In this document: piece by piece, positions 9,237 to 17,704 of the stretch
Layout: the number at the start of each line of letters is the position of its first letter
Position numbering within the stretch: the stretch's first letter is position 1
Translations under genes and position numbers: made by a program
Notes under the pieces: generated by a model
Told to the model about the DNA's origin: nothing
Databases searched by the model: none
Seen by the model: the letters and a program-made list of their open reading frames with translations, nothing else
Origin: Lachnospiraceae bacterium
GTDB lineage: Bacteria; Bacillota; Clostridia; Lachnospirales; Lachnospiraceae
Reading direction: 5' to 3'
Assembly: GCA_017514845.1 (NCBI GenBank)
Contig: JAFWIM010000049.1
Location: forward strand, 1-53,065
Length of the DNA stretch: 53,065 bases

Positions 9237-10547
9237 TTACTCTGCGTTCTTTAGTTCTGCAGCGGCTCCTTCAGTTCCGTCCTCATGAGCCGCGACTTTA
9301 CCTGCTTCCTCGCGGTGCACGTACGTCATCGGGGCTTTCCCGTCGACGGACTCTTTTGTGATGATGCACTCGACGATCGAGCTGTCCGACGGCACATGGT
9401 ACATGGCATCCGTGACAGTTTTTTCCATGATCGCGCGCAGGCCTCTCGCGCCGGTCTCTCTGACGACGGCGAGATGGGCGATCTCATTAAGAGCATCATC
9501 CTCGATCGTAAGTTTCGCCCCATCCATCTCGAAGAGAGCGGTATACTGCTTGATGAGAGCATTCTTCGGCTCCCTGAGAATACGGATAAGAGCTTCCTCA
9601 TCCAGGTTATCGAGCGACGTGACGACCGGAATACGGCCGATGAGCTCGGGAATGAGACCGAACTTGACAAAATCTTCAGGCATGACTTCCTTCAGTATTT
9701 CACCGACATTCTTGTCCTTAGATGCCTGTTTGATCTCAGCGCCGAAGCCGATCGACTTCTTCTCCATGCGCTTTGCGATCTGCTTCTCAATACCGACAAA
9801 AGCTCCTCCGCAGATGAAAAGGATATTAGATGTATCCATCTGGATCATCTCCTGATGCGGATGCTTGCGTCCGCCCTGCGGCGGAACAGAAGCGACCGTG
9901 CCCTCGATGATCTTCAGGAGAGCCTGCTGCACACCCTCACCTGAAACATCTCGGGTGATGGACGCGTTTTCGGACTTTCTGCCGATCTTGTCGATCTCGT
10001 CAATATAGATGATACCTTTCTCCGCGCGCTTGATATCAAAGTCAGCTGCCTGGATCAGGCGGAGAAGAATGTTCTCAACGTCCTCACCGACATAACCCGC
10101 CTCAGTCAGCGTGGTCGCGTCGGCAATGGCAAAGGGCACGTTCAGGATCTGGGCGAGTGTCTGCGCGAGCAAAGTCTTGCCGCATCCTGTCGGACCCAGC
10201 AGCATTATGTTGGACTTAGCCAGCTCAACGCCGAGATTCTTCGGAGCCTGCAGCCTCTTATAATGGTTGTAGACCGCGACAGAAAGGATCTTCTTCGCAT
10301 CATCCTGCCCGATAACATATTCATCCAGAAAGGCCTTGATCTCCTCCGGCTTTTTAAGGTTAATTCCCATATTTTCCGCCGGCTCCTCGCGGAGAAGCTC
10401 ATCCTCCTCGGCGATGATCTCCGAACAGATTTCAATGCACTCATCGCAGATATAAATACCTGCCGGACCGGAAATCAGCTTTCTGACCTGATTCTCAGTC
10501 TTGCCGCAGAAGCTGCAGCGAACTTTGCTTGTCATTTTTCCTGCCAT
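9237..10547 (-). CDS. clpX: ClpXP unfoldase subunit ClpX
   Basis: ClpX is the AAA+ unfoldase that feeds substrates to ClpP. The N-terminal zinc-binding domain has the C4 pattern CSFC...CDEC; then come Walker A GPTGCGKT, Walker [12 protein letters not shown], the RKSEN pore region and sensor motifs. The length of 436 residues from this start is normal. I placed the start at 10547 (after GGAG) because an upstream in-frame ATG at 10583 falls inside a terminator hairpin. The gene sits about 60 bp after clpP, behind that hairpin, so its expression probably depends on partial read-through. The C-terminal tail is Ala/Glu-rich. Confidence 0.95.
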   Translation of the reverse strand: MAGKMTSKVRCSFCGKTENQVRKLISGPAGIYICDECIEICSEIIAEEDELLREEPAENMGINLKKPEEIKAFLDEYVIGQDDAKKILSVAVYNHYKRLQAPKNLGVELAKSNIMLLGPTGCGKTLLAQTLAQILNVPFAIADATTLTEAGYVGEDVENILLRLIQAADFDIKRAEKGIIYIDEIDKIGRKSENASITRDVSGEGVQQALLKIIEGTVASVPPQGGRKHPHQEMIQMDTSNILFICGGAFVGIEKQIAKRMEKKSIGFGAEIKQASKDKNVGEILKEVMPEDFVKFGLIPELIGRIPVVTSLDNLDEEALIRILREPKNALIKQYTALFEMDGAKLTIEDDALNEIAHLAVVRETGARGLRAIMEKTVTDAMYHVPSDSSIVECIITKESVDGKAPMTYVHREEAGKVAAHEDGTEGAAAELKNAE

Positions 10548-10560
10548 TTGATCTCCTTTT

Positions 10561-10599
10561 TCAAAAAAGACTCCTGCACGCATAGCTGACAGGAGTCTT
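10561..10599 (-). terminator. Intrinsic terminator/attenuator between clpP and clpX
   Basis: On the minus strand the arms AAGACTCCTG and CAGGAGTCTT pair perfectly over 10 bp around a 13-nt loop, followed by a T run (forward A at 10563-10568). It begins 11 nt past the clpP stop and ends about 20 nt before the clpX start. Confidence 0.8.
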
Positions 10600-10610
10600 A
10601 GTGTTACTCA

Positions 10611-11198
10611 TTATCGATTTCTGACAACGCTGTCAATCAGTCCGTAAGCTACAGCTTCATCAGCTGACATCCAGTTATCGCGGTCAGTATCTCTCTCGAT
10701 TACTTCGATCGGCTGGTTCGTATTGGCTGCAAGCTCTTCGTTAAGCCGCTTCTTGATCTTCAGGATATGGTCCGCTTCAATTCTGATATCGGATGCCTGG
10801 CCTCTCGTACCGCCTGACGGCTGATGGATCATGATCTCCGCGTTCGGCAGTGCCTGTCTCTTTCCCTTAGCGCCGCCCGCAAGAAGAAATGCGCCCATGC
10901 TCGCTGCCATGCCGATGCAGATGGTAGCCACGTCACACTTGATATACTGCATTGTGTCATAAATCGCCCAGCCTGCTGTCACAGAGCCGCCCGGGCTGTT
11001 AATGTAAAGGCTGATGTCCTTGGACGGATCCTCCGCTTCAAGGAACAGAAGCTGCGCGACTACTATGGAAGCTGTCGCGTCATTCACCTCATCCCCGAGG
11101 AAAATGATTCTCTCCTTCAGAAGACGGGAGTAGATATCGTAGCTTCTCTCTCCCTGCGGTGTCTGTTCAATGACATATGGAACAAGAACATTATTCAT
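10611..11198 (-). CDS. clpP: ATP-dependent Clp protease proteolytic subunit
   Basis: ClpP is the tetradecameric serine peptidase that partners ClpX. The catalytic residues are visible: Ser100 in GMAASMGAF, His125 in MIHQPSGG, and the Asp in ERDTDRDNW (about residue 170). The length is 195 residues from an ATG at 11198 that has GGAGG 7 nt upstream; an in-frame ATG 18 nt further up lacks a site. An inverted repeat (ACGTAAGT/ACTTACGT, 11226-11264) lies in the gap after tig and may shape the leader. No CtsR heptad repeat was seen upstream. Confidence 0.96.
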   Translation of the reverse strand: MNNVLVPYVIEQTPQGERSYDIYSRLLKERIIFLGDEVNDATASIVVAQLLFLEAEDPSKDISLYINSPGGSVTAGWAIYDTMQYIKCDVATICIGMAASMGAFLLAGGAKGKRQALPNAEIMIHQPSGGTRGQASDIRIEADHILKIKKRLNEELAANTNQPIEVIERDTDRDNWMSADEAVAYGLIDSVVRNR

Positions 11199-11286
11199 AC
11201 TGTTACCTCCAAACATATGTCCGGCACGTAAGTTCCACTTTGCGCATTCATCACAGACTTACGTCACGGGAATACTGCGTCAGAGA

Positions 11287-12576
11287 TCAAACCTCGATTG
11301 CATTGTCAGCGATCAGAGAGATTGCCTTCTGCATAGCGCTGTCTTTTCTCAGCTGGTCAATGCCGCTCTCGCCGAGTGCGGAACGGATCTGATCGGTTGT
11401 CATACCGTACTGCTCTGACATCTTTGTAATCTCAGCCTCGACCTCCTCATCGGTGATCTCAAGGTTCTCTGCCTTGGCGATCGCCTCGAGGGTCAGACGT
11501 GAGCGGATTCTTCTCTCGGCTTCCGGAAGAAGTGTCTCGATGAATTTCTCTCTGTCAGATCCCTGATATTTCAGGAACTCGTCGACCGGGATACCCTGGC
11601 TCTGGAGCTGGCGGGCATAATCCTCAAAGATACTCTCGGCCTCTGCCTTCTTATATACATCGAGGATCTCGATCTCGGATGCGGCAACTGCCTTCTCGAC
11701 CGCCTCATTTTCCTTCGCTGTCTTTGCTGCTTCAGACTTTCTGTCAAAGATGACCTTTCTGAGCTCTTCCTTCAGTTCTTCGACTGTGTTGGCTGTCTCG
11801 GAGACATCCTGTGCGAACTCGTCGTCGATCTCCGGAAGTTCTTCACCCTGGATAGAATTTACTGTGCATGCAAATGTAGCTTCCTTGCCGGCCAGATCCG
11901 GTGCATGATACTCCTCCGGGAATGTCACGACGACATCCTTGGACTCGCCTGCGGAAACGCCGATGAGCTGCTCTTCAAATCCCGGAATAAATGTGCCGGA
12001 ACCGATTCTGAGGCTCTGACCCTTAGCTGTGCCGCCATCGAAAGCGACGCCGTCCACTGTTCCTGCGTAATCAAGATTGATCGTATCGCCGTCAGCTACC
12101 GGTCTGTCTGTGATCTCGACCTTGCGTGCATTCTTCTTCTGCTCGCTCTTGAGCTCATTTTCTACATCTTCGTCAGTGACTGTGATCTCCTGCTTGGAGA
12201 CTTCGACTGCCATGTAGTTGCCGAGCTTGACTTCCGGCTTGACAGCAACTTCCACTGTGTAGATGAAATCCTTGCCTTTTTCCATCTGGACCGGCATGAT
12301 TTCCGGATAAGCTACGACTTCGAGCTCTGCCTCATCGACAGCCTGCGGATAGGACTTGTTGATGCATTCATTGGCAGCATCCTCATAGAAGACGCCCGGG
12401 CCATACATCTTCTCAATAATATACTGAGATGCTTTGCCCCTGCGGAATCCCGGAATATTGAAGCGGCCTTTTGTTTTATTGTAAGCCGATGTGATTGCCT
12501 TATTAAAGTCATCTGCCGGTACTGTGACCGTCAGTGTTGCCATGCCGTTCTCAACCTTTTCGATCTTTACGCTCAT
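11287..12576 (-). CDS. tig: Trigger factor, ribosome-associated chaperone
   Basis: Trigger factor binds at the ribosome exit tunnel and shields nascent chains. The 429-residue protein has the three family domains: an N-terminal ribosome-binding domain with the signature GFRRGKA (about 43-49), a central FKBP-type peptidyl-prolyl isomerase domain (about 160-245, with GSGTFIPGFEEQLIG), and a helical C-terminal chaperone domain. It opens the tig-clpP-clpX-lon run, a common bacterial arrangement coupling folding to degradation. The start is preceded by GAGGAGG. Confidence 0.96.
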   Translation of the reverse strand: MSVKIEKVENGMATLTVTVPADDFNKAITSAYNKTKGRFNIPGFRRGKASQYIIEKMYGPGVFYEDAANECINKSYPQAVDEAELEVVAYPEIMPVQMEKGKDFIYTVEVAVKPEVKLGNYMAVEVSKQEITVTDEDVENELKSEQKKNARKVEITDRPVADGDTINLDYAGTVDGVAFDGGTAKGQSLRIGSGTFIPGFEEQLIGVSAGESKDVVVTFPEEYHAPDLAGKEATFACTVNSIQGEELPEIDDEFAQDVSETANTVEELKEELRKVIFDRKSEAAKTAKENEAVEKAVAASEIEILDVYKKAEAESIFEDYARQLQSQGIPVDEFLKYQGSDREKFIETLLPEAERRIRSRLTLEAIAKAENLEITDEEVEAEITKMSEQYGMTTDQIRSALGESGIDQLRKDSAMQKAISLIADNAIEV

Positions 12577-12643
12577 TCTTTATAGTTCCTCCTCATAAAT
12601 CGGATCGTGTTGTCTTTATTCACATATCTACAGACATTTAGAC

Positions 12644-12673
12644 AGTATAGCACAGGGATATGTAAAATCACAA
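12644..12673 (-). promoter_or_regulatory. Candidate promoter of the tig operon
   Basis: On the minus strand TTGTGA and TATACT are separated by 18 nt. The -10 lies about 70 nt upstream of the tig start codon. Confidence 0.5.
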
Positions 12674-12717
12674 TCCCTTTTAAAAAACTTTTTTAGCACC
12701 CCCTCTGACCCGATGAA

Positions 12718-12785
12718 CAGTACAGACAGACTGCATTACAATTGCGGAGCCGTCGCACGCATCATCTTCATCGTAAGACGCCTCT
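12718..12785 (-). repeat. Half copy (D) of the palindromic intergenic repeat
   Basis: CAGTACAGACAGACTG (12718-12733) matches the outer arm of copies A-C. CATCATCTTCATCG follows 42 nt after the arm begins; the spacing is 43 nt in copy C. The match decays at the 3' end of the CYTH gene and no right half is present. Confidence 0.5.
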
Positions 12786-13231
12786 CATTTTATGCCTGAC
12801 ATGACAGAATTATGATAATTGATATCATAGGTCACGTCTTTTGCGAACCACGGAAGCCCCGGAAAAGCCTCGGCCTCCTCCACAGACGAGAACTCGATCT
12901 CAGCCAGATAGAGGCCTTTGTGGGGAGACTCAAAATGGTCGAGCTCCACAACGAGACCGTTTTCGATCGGGATGACATAGCGGACCTTGGAGATCAGTCT
13001 GCCGTCGATCTTCTCCCGCAGATGCTCATAGGACTTTTTGTCCAGCGGAAGATTGTACTCCTCGCGAGCCATGAGACCGCCTCCCTTGTAGGTCAGTATG
13101 TAACTGTCATCCTGACGACGGATGCGGACGACAGGGCGCGTATTCAGGTAGCCCTGCTCGATGACATGGTGCGGATAAGATTCAAGCTCACGGGGCGGCT
13201 CCGTGATGAGCCATTTTCTTTCTATTTCCAT
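12785..13231 (-). CDS. CYTH-domain triphosphate tunnel protein
   Basis: The 148-residue protein is a single CYTH/triphosphate-tunnel-metalloenzyme domain. It opens with the hallmark ExExK motif (MEIERKWLI), followed by strands rich in alternating charged residues (RIRRQDD, LTYKGGG, VELDHF). Short bacterial members are mostly inorganic tri- or polyphosphate hydrolases, and a few are class IV adenylate cyclases; I infer triphosphate hydrolysis but the substrate is open. The site TAAGGAG precedes the ATG. A 246-bp MITE sits 29 bp upstream of the start and probably separates the gene from its ancestral promoter. Its 3' end abuts half repeat D. Confidence 0.85.
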   Translation of the reverse strand: MEIERKWLITEPPRELESYPHHVIEQGYLNTRPVVRIRRQDDSYILTYKGGGLMAREEYNLPLDKKSYEHLREKIDGRLISKVRYVIPIENGLVVELDHFESPHKGLYLAEIEFSSVEEAEAFPGLPWFAKDVTYDINYHNSVMSGIK

Positions 13232-13260
13232 ATGACTGCTCCTTACATAATATACTTGTT

Positions 13261-13506
13261 CAGGTAATTGCGAAACTCAGTGCAGAGAGGAATTGTATAA
13301 ACAATTCAAGCAATCTGCACAAGCCTTAGAACTTCTTCATGAACGGAAGATTTGGAATGAACAAAAAACGCACTGTCTGAGCGAAGCGAGTTTGCGATTT
13401 TTGTGAATGCTTTTCCAAAGCTTCCGTGAATGTTAGAAGTTCTTGGCGCGGAAGCCGTTTGAATGTTTATACAAGTCCTTGAGAGCACATAGTTTCGCAA
13501 TCACCT
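13261..13506. mobile_element. 246-bp palindromic MITE with 11-bp target duplication
   Basis: The element is an imperfect inverted repeat along its whole length: its left end AGGTAATTGCGAAACT mirrors its right end AGTTTCGCAATCACCT, and inner arms such as CGGAAGATTTGGAA also pair. The apical part contains GAGCGAAGCGAG. It is flanked by perfect direct copies of ATATACTTGTT (13250-13260 and 13507-13517), as expected for a target-site duplication. It encodes no transposase, so it would need one in trans. Confidence 0.8.
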
Positions 13507-13720
13507 ATATACTTGTTATCTTAGCGGAGAAAAGTAAAACCCTCTGACGTTCTGTCCGATTACTCACCGCGTCAGGGAAGCGGCAGGAATATTCCCGCTA
13601 CATCATAGCACAAAGAACCATTTTAATATATAATATTGTTCATAAGAATATCTGACGGTTCAACCTGACTGTACAGTGCTTAAAGCCACATATTACAGAG
13701 ATTATTCAGCGGAGGTGAAT

Positions 13721-14281
13721 ATGAGCAAAGTATGTATTTTTCTTGCGGACGGATTTGAAGAAGTCGAGGCGCTGACACCGGTCGATTTGCTTCGCCGCGC
13801 CGGCATCGAAGTGGTCACAGTTTCAATGAATGAGACACGGGAAGTCACCGGCAGAAGCCGGATCACCGTCCTTGCGGACGCCCTCTGGGACGATGCGCAG
13901 GCAGACACGGCAGATATGCTCATTCTCCCGGGCGGACAGCCGGGCGTAAAAAATCTGGGTGCCCATGATGGCCTCAAGTCTCTTCTTGAAAGATATGCCG
14001 GTGAAGGCAGACTTCTGGCTGCGATCTGTGCCGCCCCGACGATCTTCGGCGCCCTCGGCATCTTAAAGGGCAAAAAAGCCACCTGCTACCCGGGACTGGA
14101 GGACCAGCTGACAGGAGCTTATGTCGTCACTGACCAGCGGGTCGTCACCGATGGAAATATCACGACAAGCCGGGGAGCGGGCACTTCTGTATCCTTCGCT
14201 CTCCGTCTCATCGAGATCTTAAAGGACACGGATGCAGCTGCAAAAGTAGCCGCCGGCATTGTCTACGGGCACAGACGCTGA
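13721..14281 (+). CDS. DJ-1/PfpI family protein
   Basis: The 186-residue protein is a DJ-1/ThiJ/YajL-type single domain. The nucleophile cysteine is Cys103 in AAICAAPTI at the elbow, with the conserved acidic patch GFEEVE at 11-16. The end (SRGAGTSVSFALRLIE) is typical of the DJ-1 subgroup. Relatives act in protein deglycation or glyoxalase reactions, oxidative-stress protection or as chaperones; the exact role is uncertain. I chose the ATG at 13721 because GGAGG lies 5 nt upstream; an in-frame ATG at 13676 has no site. It is one of few plus-strand genes here and ends at a bidirectional terminator shared with proC. Confidence 0.88.
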   Translation: MSKVCIFLADGFEEVEALTPVDLLRRAGIEVVTVSMNETREVTGRSRITVLADALWDDAQADTADMLILPGGQPGVKNLGAHDGLKSLLERYAGEGRLLAAICAAPTIFGALGILKGKKATCYPGLEDQLTGAYVVTDQRVVTDGNITTSRGAGTSVSFALRLIEILKDTDAAAKVAAGIVYGHRR

Positions 14282-14335
14282 TCGGAAATTTTCACATCGG
14301 GATGAGGATCTGTCCCATCGCAAAGGACCTGAAAA

Positions 14336-14359
14336 GGGCTGCCGCGTCCGCGGCAGCCC
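14336..14359. terminator. Bidirectional terminator between the DJ-1 gene and proC
   Basis: Arms GGGCTGCCGCG and CGCGGCAGCCC pair over 11 bp around a 2-nt loop, with TTT on the plus side and TTTT on the minus side. The stem sequence recurs at 20983, 32567 and 42335. Confidence 0.8.
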
Positions 14360-14384
14360 TTTCGCTGTCATACATTTGTTTCGA

Positions 14385-15179
14385 TCACATATTTCTCGCC
14401 TTTTCCGTACATGCTCTCACGGCTTCGATCACCGCGCTGCGCATCCCGTATTTCTCGAGCGCGACCACACCCTCGATTGTCGTTCCTGCCGGTGATGTGA
14501 CCATATCCTTGAGTTCGCCCGGATGTCTGCCTGTCTCAAGCACCATCTTTGCGCTGCCGAGCACAGTCTGCGCAGCAAAATGGTACGCCTGGGCGCGCGG
14601 CATGCCGTCCGCGACGGCCGCGTCCGCCATAGCCTCAATGAACATATAGACATACGCCGGTGAACTGCCGCTCAGGGATGTCACGACCGCCATAAGGCTC
14701 TCCGGAACCTGCTCAGCCTCGCTGAACGAAGCGATGATGCTTCTCACCGCCGAAAGCTCCGCGTCGGTCACATGAGAATTCGGGCAGTAACCTGTGATGC
14801 CCGCGCCCACAAGCGCCGGCGTATTCGGCATCGCGCGGACGATTTTTTTATCGCTGCCAAGCCCCGCCTCGAGGTCCGCGATCGACTTTCCGGCCATGAT
14901 CGAGAGGACCACCTGATCGCATGTAAGCGAGTCTCTGATATCCGCGGCCACAGCCGGGAACACATTCGGCTTGACCGCAAGCAGCACTATATCGGCACCT
15001 TTTATGCATTCCGAATTATCTTCGAATGTCTCAATTCCGAACGATTCTCCCGCTTTTTTTCTCGCCTTGTCGTACTTGTCGGCAGCTCTGATCGAAGAAG
15101 CCTCGCAGGCCCCGTTCTTAATTATACCGCCAATGATGGCGCTTGCCATATTCCCGCATCCGATCGATGATATCTTCAT
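14385..15179 (-). CDS. proC: Pyrroline-5-carboxylate reductase
   Basis: ProC performs the last step of proline synthesis, NAD(P)H-dependent reduction of pyrroline-5-carboxylate. The 264-residue length is normal. The N-terminal Rossmann motif is GCGNMASAIIGG, the substrate loop is MPNTPALVGAG, and the C-terminal dimerisation domain carries LSGSSPAYVY and TSPAGTTIEGV. I start it at 15179 (ATGAAGATA, preceded by GAAAGGAA) rather than 60 nt further upstream. The preceding enzyme gene proA is in this window (38857-40137), but proB is not. Confidence 0.95.
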   Translation of the reverse strand: MKISSIGCGNMASAIIGGIIKNGACEASSIRAADKYDKARKKAGESFGIETFEDNSECIKGADIVLLAVKPNVFPAVAADIRDSLTCDQVVLSIMAGKSIADLEAGLGSDKKIVRAMPNTPALVGAGITGYCPNSHVTDAELSAVRSIIASFSEAEQVPESLMAVVTSLSGSSPAYVYMFIEAMADAAVADGMPRAQAYHFAAQTVLGSAKMVLETGRHPGELKDMVTSPAGTTIEGVVALEKYGMRSAVIEAVRACTEKARNM

Positions 15180-15254
15180 AATACATTCCTTTCGTGTAAG
15201 GGCAGTACAGTAACCGCAAATTCCGGTCACACATACCACTGCCGCCCTCGGGCA

Positions 15255-16667
15255 TCAGTTGACAGACTCTCCACCGTCATTCCCGCTCACAGAACTGCCG
15301 GCATCAGATCCGCCCCCGGTCTCTCCTCCCGAGCTGCCGCCGGAATCTCCGGATGGCTCTGACGCGCTGCCGCTGTCATTCCCGCCGGAGCTGCTGTCCG
15401 ATGTGCTGTCGACGTTCCCGCTGTCCGATCCTGATCCGCCGTCGTAGTCGTCATAATCGTTATCGTCATTATTATAATCGTCATAATCATAATGGTTATA
15501 ATCATTGTCGTTATAATTATAATCGTTATAATCATCTTCATCATAATTGTATGACGGTCTCGGCGTCGGTGTCGGAGCTCTCTCCAGCTCGATTTCCCGG
15601 TTTATATCGTCAAGACTTGCCGGCTCATCATTTGAAATGACAACGCCCGCTACATAGGCTGTCTCCGTCTGTTTCACGCCTTCCTGCAGATAAGAAAGAA
15701 CGATCTCAAGGATCTTCTCCGCCAGCTCCCCAGCAGGTTTTACGACTGTCGCGTAGATCGATCCATCCCGGACACTGACAGTCAGCTGGTCATTATCGCC
15801 GTCCAGGCAGATGACCTCTTTTTCGATTTCCAGCGCCTTCAGAGCTTCAATGACAGCAAGAGCTTCCTCTCCGTTTCCGCAGACAAAGGTATCGACGGAT
15901 GAGTTGGAGCCGAGCACACTCCTTATGACGCTCTGCACGTTCTCGCTGTCAAGATCAGCGAGGCCTGCTTCTGTCGCCTCTTTCATATTTGCAAATCCGT
16001 TCAGCCCCCTCCTGAAAGAAGCGGCATAGAGGTTCTCGAAGCTGTTATTGGCGTTATAGATCAGCGCGTACGTCTCACGCAGCCGGTGGTGTCTCGCAAA
16101 TATCTCAGCGAGCGCTGTCATGGCGGAATTGCGGTCTGTCCTTACCTGTCCGTCACAGACGCCCTCATCCGGGACACCGCGGTTCACGAGAAAGACCGGT
16201 ATGTCCGCTTCCCTCGCGGTCTGCGCGTCTTGCTTGATTCCCTCGCCCGCGATATTGTCGCAGATGACAGCGCAGGCTTTATCCGAGACGGCTTCCGCGA
16301 AGGCTTTTGACTGTTTCTCCGCCACTCCGTCGTGTGTCTTAACGATGACATCGTAACCTGCGCGCCGCGCCCCCTTGAGAATAATATCCTCCATCTGGGC
16401 GGACAGCCCTGTCTCCGTCGGGATGATCAGATATATGACGGGTACGTTCCGCTCTTCCGGGGGCACCAGCACCGAACTCTCTACAGCCGCGGCGACTGTA
16501 CTGTCACCCGGCAGGCTGTCAGTGCCGGACTGGCTGCTTGTTGCCACAGCATTTGCGGATATGACCGAATCGGCAGGTACACCGTTGTCGTTTGCGGCGC
16601 GCCCACAGCCGCATACCAGCATCACTGCGGCAGCGATGAGGGCCAGTAAGGTCCTTATTCTCTTCAT
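15255..16667 (-). CDS. Sugar-type substrate-binding lipoprotein with Asn/Asp/Tyr-rich tail
   Basis: A lipoprotein signal (hydrophobic stretch ending LVCGC) anchors this 470-residue protein outside the membrane. Residues of about 75-345 form a periplasmic-binding-protein type 1 fold (Peripla_BP_4, as in ribose/galactose receptors): VPVIYLIIPTETG opens it and VDTFVCGNGEEALAVIEAL is typical. After a short Pro/Thr linker comes a low-complexity tail of Asn, Asp and Tyr, then Gly/Ser/Asp. No permease or ATPase lies nearby, so it is an orphan receptor, perhaps sensory. Its ATG overlaps the dapF stop by 4 nt (ATGA), indicating translational coupling. The ligand is unknown. Confidence 0.8.
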   Translation of the reverse strand: MKRIRTLLALIAAAVMLVCGCGRAANDNGVPADSVISANAVATSSQSGTDSLPGDSTVAAAVESSVLVPPEERNVPVIYLIIPTETGLSAQMEDIILKGARRAGYDVIVKTHDGVAEKQSKAFAEAVSDKACAVICDNIAGEGIKQDAQTAREADIPVFLVNRGVPDEGVCDGQVRTDRNSAMTALAEIFARHHRLRETYALIYNANNSFENLYAASFRRGLNGFANMKEATEAGLADLDSENVQSVIRSVLGSNSSVDTFVCGNGEEALAVIEALKALEIEKEVICLDGDNDQLTVSVRDGSIYATVVKPAGELAEKILEIVLSYLQEGVKQTETAYVAGVVISNDEPASLDDINREIELERAPTPTPRPSYNYDEDDYNDYNYNDNDYNHYDYDDYNNDDNDYDDYDGGSGSDSGNVDSTSDSSSGGNDSGSASEPSGDSGGSSGGETGGGSDAGSSVSGNDGGESVN

Positions 16668-17551
16668 TGTTTCCACTCCCCTTCAAACACTTCCTCGGCC
16701 GGTCCGGTCATAAAGACATGATTGGTGTCCCGGTCCCACTCGATCAGGAGGTCTCCTCCGTTCAGGTGCAGTCTGACCGGGCTCTGCCCGTATCCGTTCA
16801 ATATCGCCGCAACGGCTGTCGCGCATGCACCGGTCCCGCATGCCCAGGTCTCCCCGGAACCTCTCTCCCACACGCGCATCCTTATTTCATGCTCTCCCTG
16901 CATAGCCGCAAATTCAGTATTCACACGGTCGGGAAAAGCTTCGTGATGCTCAAAATGAGGTCCGACGCTCTCAATCTGCAGGCTTTCCACATCCTCCGGT
17001 GTATCCATGAACACGATGCAGTGCGGATTGCCCATGGAGACGCAGGTCACTTTATACGTGTGTCCGAGTACCCTCAGCGGCACATCCACGGCAGTTCTGC
17101 CGGTGATGTCGCAGGCCGCCGGTCTTGAGGCGGCGATCACCTTCTCAGACATCCTGACCGGAATCAGTTCGGGCTCTAAAATGGCTTCTCCCATGTCCAC
17201 ACGGACATTTTTCACCTTGCCGTCCTCTGTCTGAAGAGTGAGGATCTTTATACCGGAACCGGTCGCGATCCTGACGGTCGTCTTGTCTGTGAGACCGTGA
17301 TCATATACATACTTGCCCACGCAGCGGATACCGTTGCCGCACATTTTTCCGCGGCTGCCGTCCGCATTGTACATATCCATCTCAAAATCCGCTATATCGG
17401 ACGGCTTTATCAGTATGAGTCCGTCCGAGCCGATACCGAAGTGCCTGTCACTCACGCGCACAGCGACGCCCGAGGGGTCTTCCACGGTCTCCTTCGTACA
17501 GTCGACATACACATAATCATTGCCGATTCCGTGCATCTTCGTAAAATGCAT
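16664..17551 (-). CDS. dapF: Diaminopimelate epimerase
   Basis: DapF interconverts LL- and meso-diaminopimelate for lysine and peptidoglycan synthesis. The two catalytic cysteines are Cys71 in GKMCGNGIRC and Cys238 in TWACGTGACATA, each in its canonical motif. The 295-residue length is slightly above the usual 270-285. The start MHFTKMHGIGNDYVYVD is the family N-terminus and follows GGAGGAA. It is translationally coupled to the downstream binding lipoprotein. Confidence 0.96.
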   Translation of the reverse strand: MHFTKMHGIGNDYVYVDCTKETVEDPSGVAVRVSDRHFGIGSDGLILIKPSDIADFEMDMYNADGSRGKMCGNGIRCVGKYVYDHGLTDKTTVRIATGSGIKILTLQTEDGKVKNVRVDMGEAILEPELIPVRMSEKVIAASRPAACDITGRTAVDVPLRVLGHTYKVTCVSMGNPHCIVFMDTPEDVESLQIESVGPHFEHHEAFPDRVNTEFAAMQGEHEIRMRVWERGSGETWACGTGACATAVAAILNGYGQSPVRLHLNGGDLLIEWDRDTNHVFMTGPAEEVFEGEWKQ

Positions 17552-17704
17552 AATATTCCTCCGTCCACTTATTACTCTCTGGCTGTCAGACGGTTCTTCT
17601 CTGACATCACAGGATCCGCTGTCTAGATTCCGGATCCCGGCAGCTAAACTTAAAAAATTATATCATAAAAACCGCACATGGCAACACAGAGTTTAGGGCG
17701 GGTC

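Noticed and set aside
11217-11286. CtsR operator upstream of clpP
   Set aside because: No tandem heptad repeat is visible; only an ACGTAAGT/ACTTACGT hairpin.
15430-15550. Non-coding AT microsatellite
   Set aside because: The repeats stay in frame and encode the Asn/Asp/Tyr tail of the binding lipoprotein.
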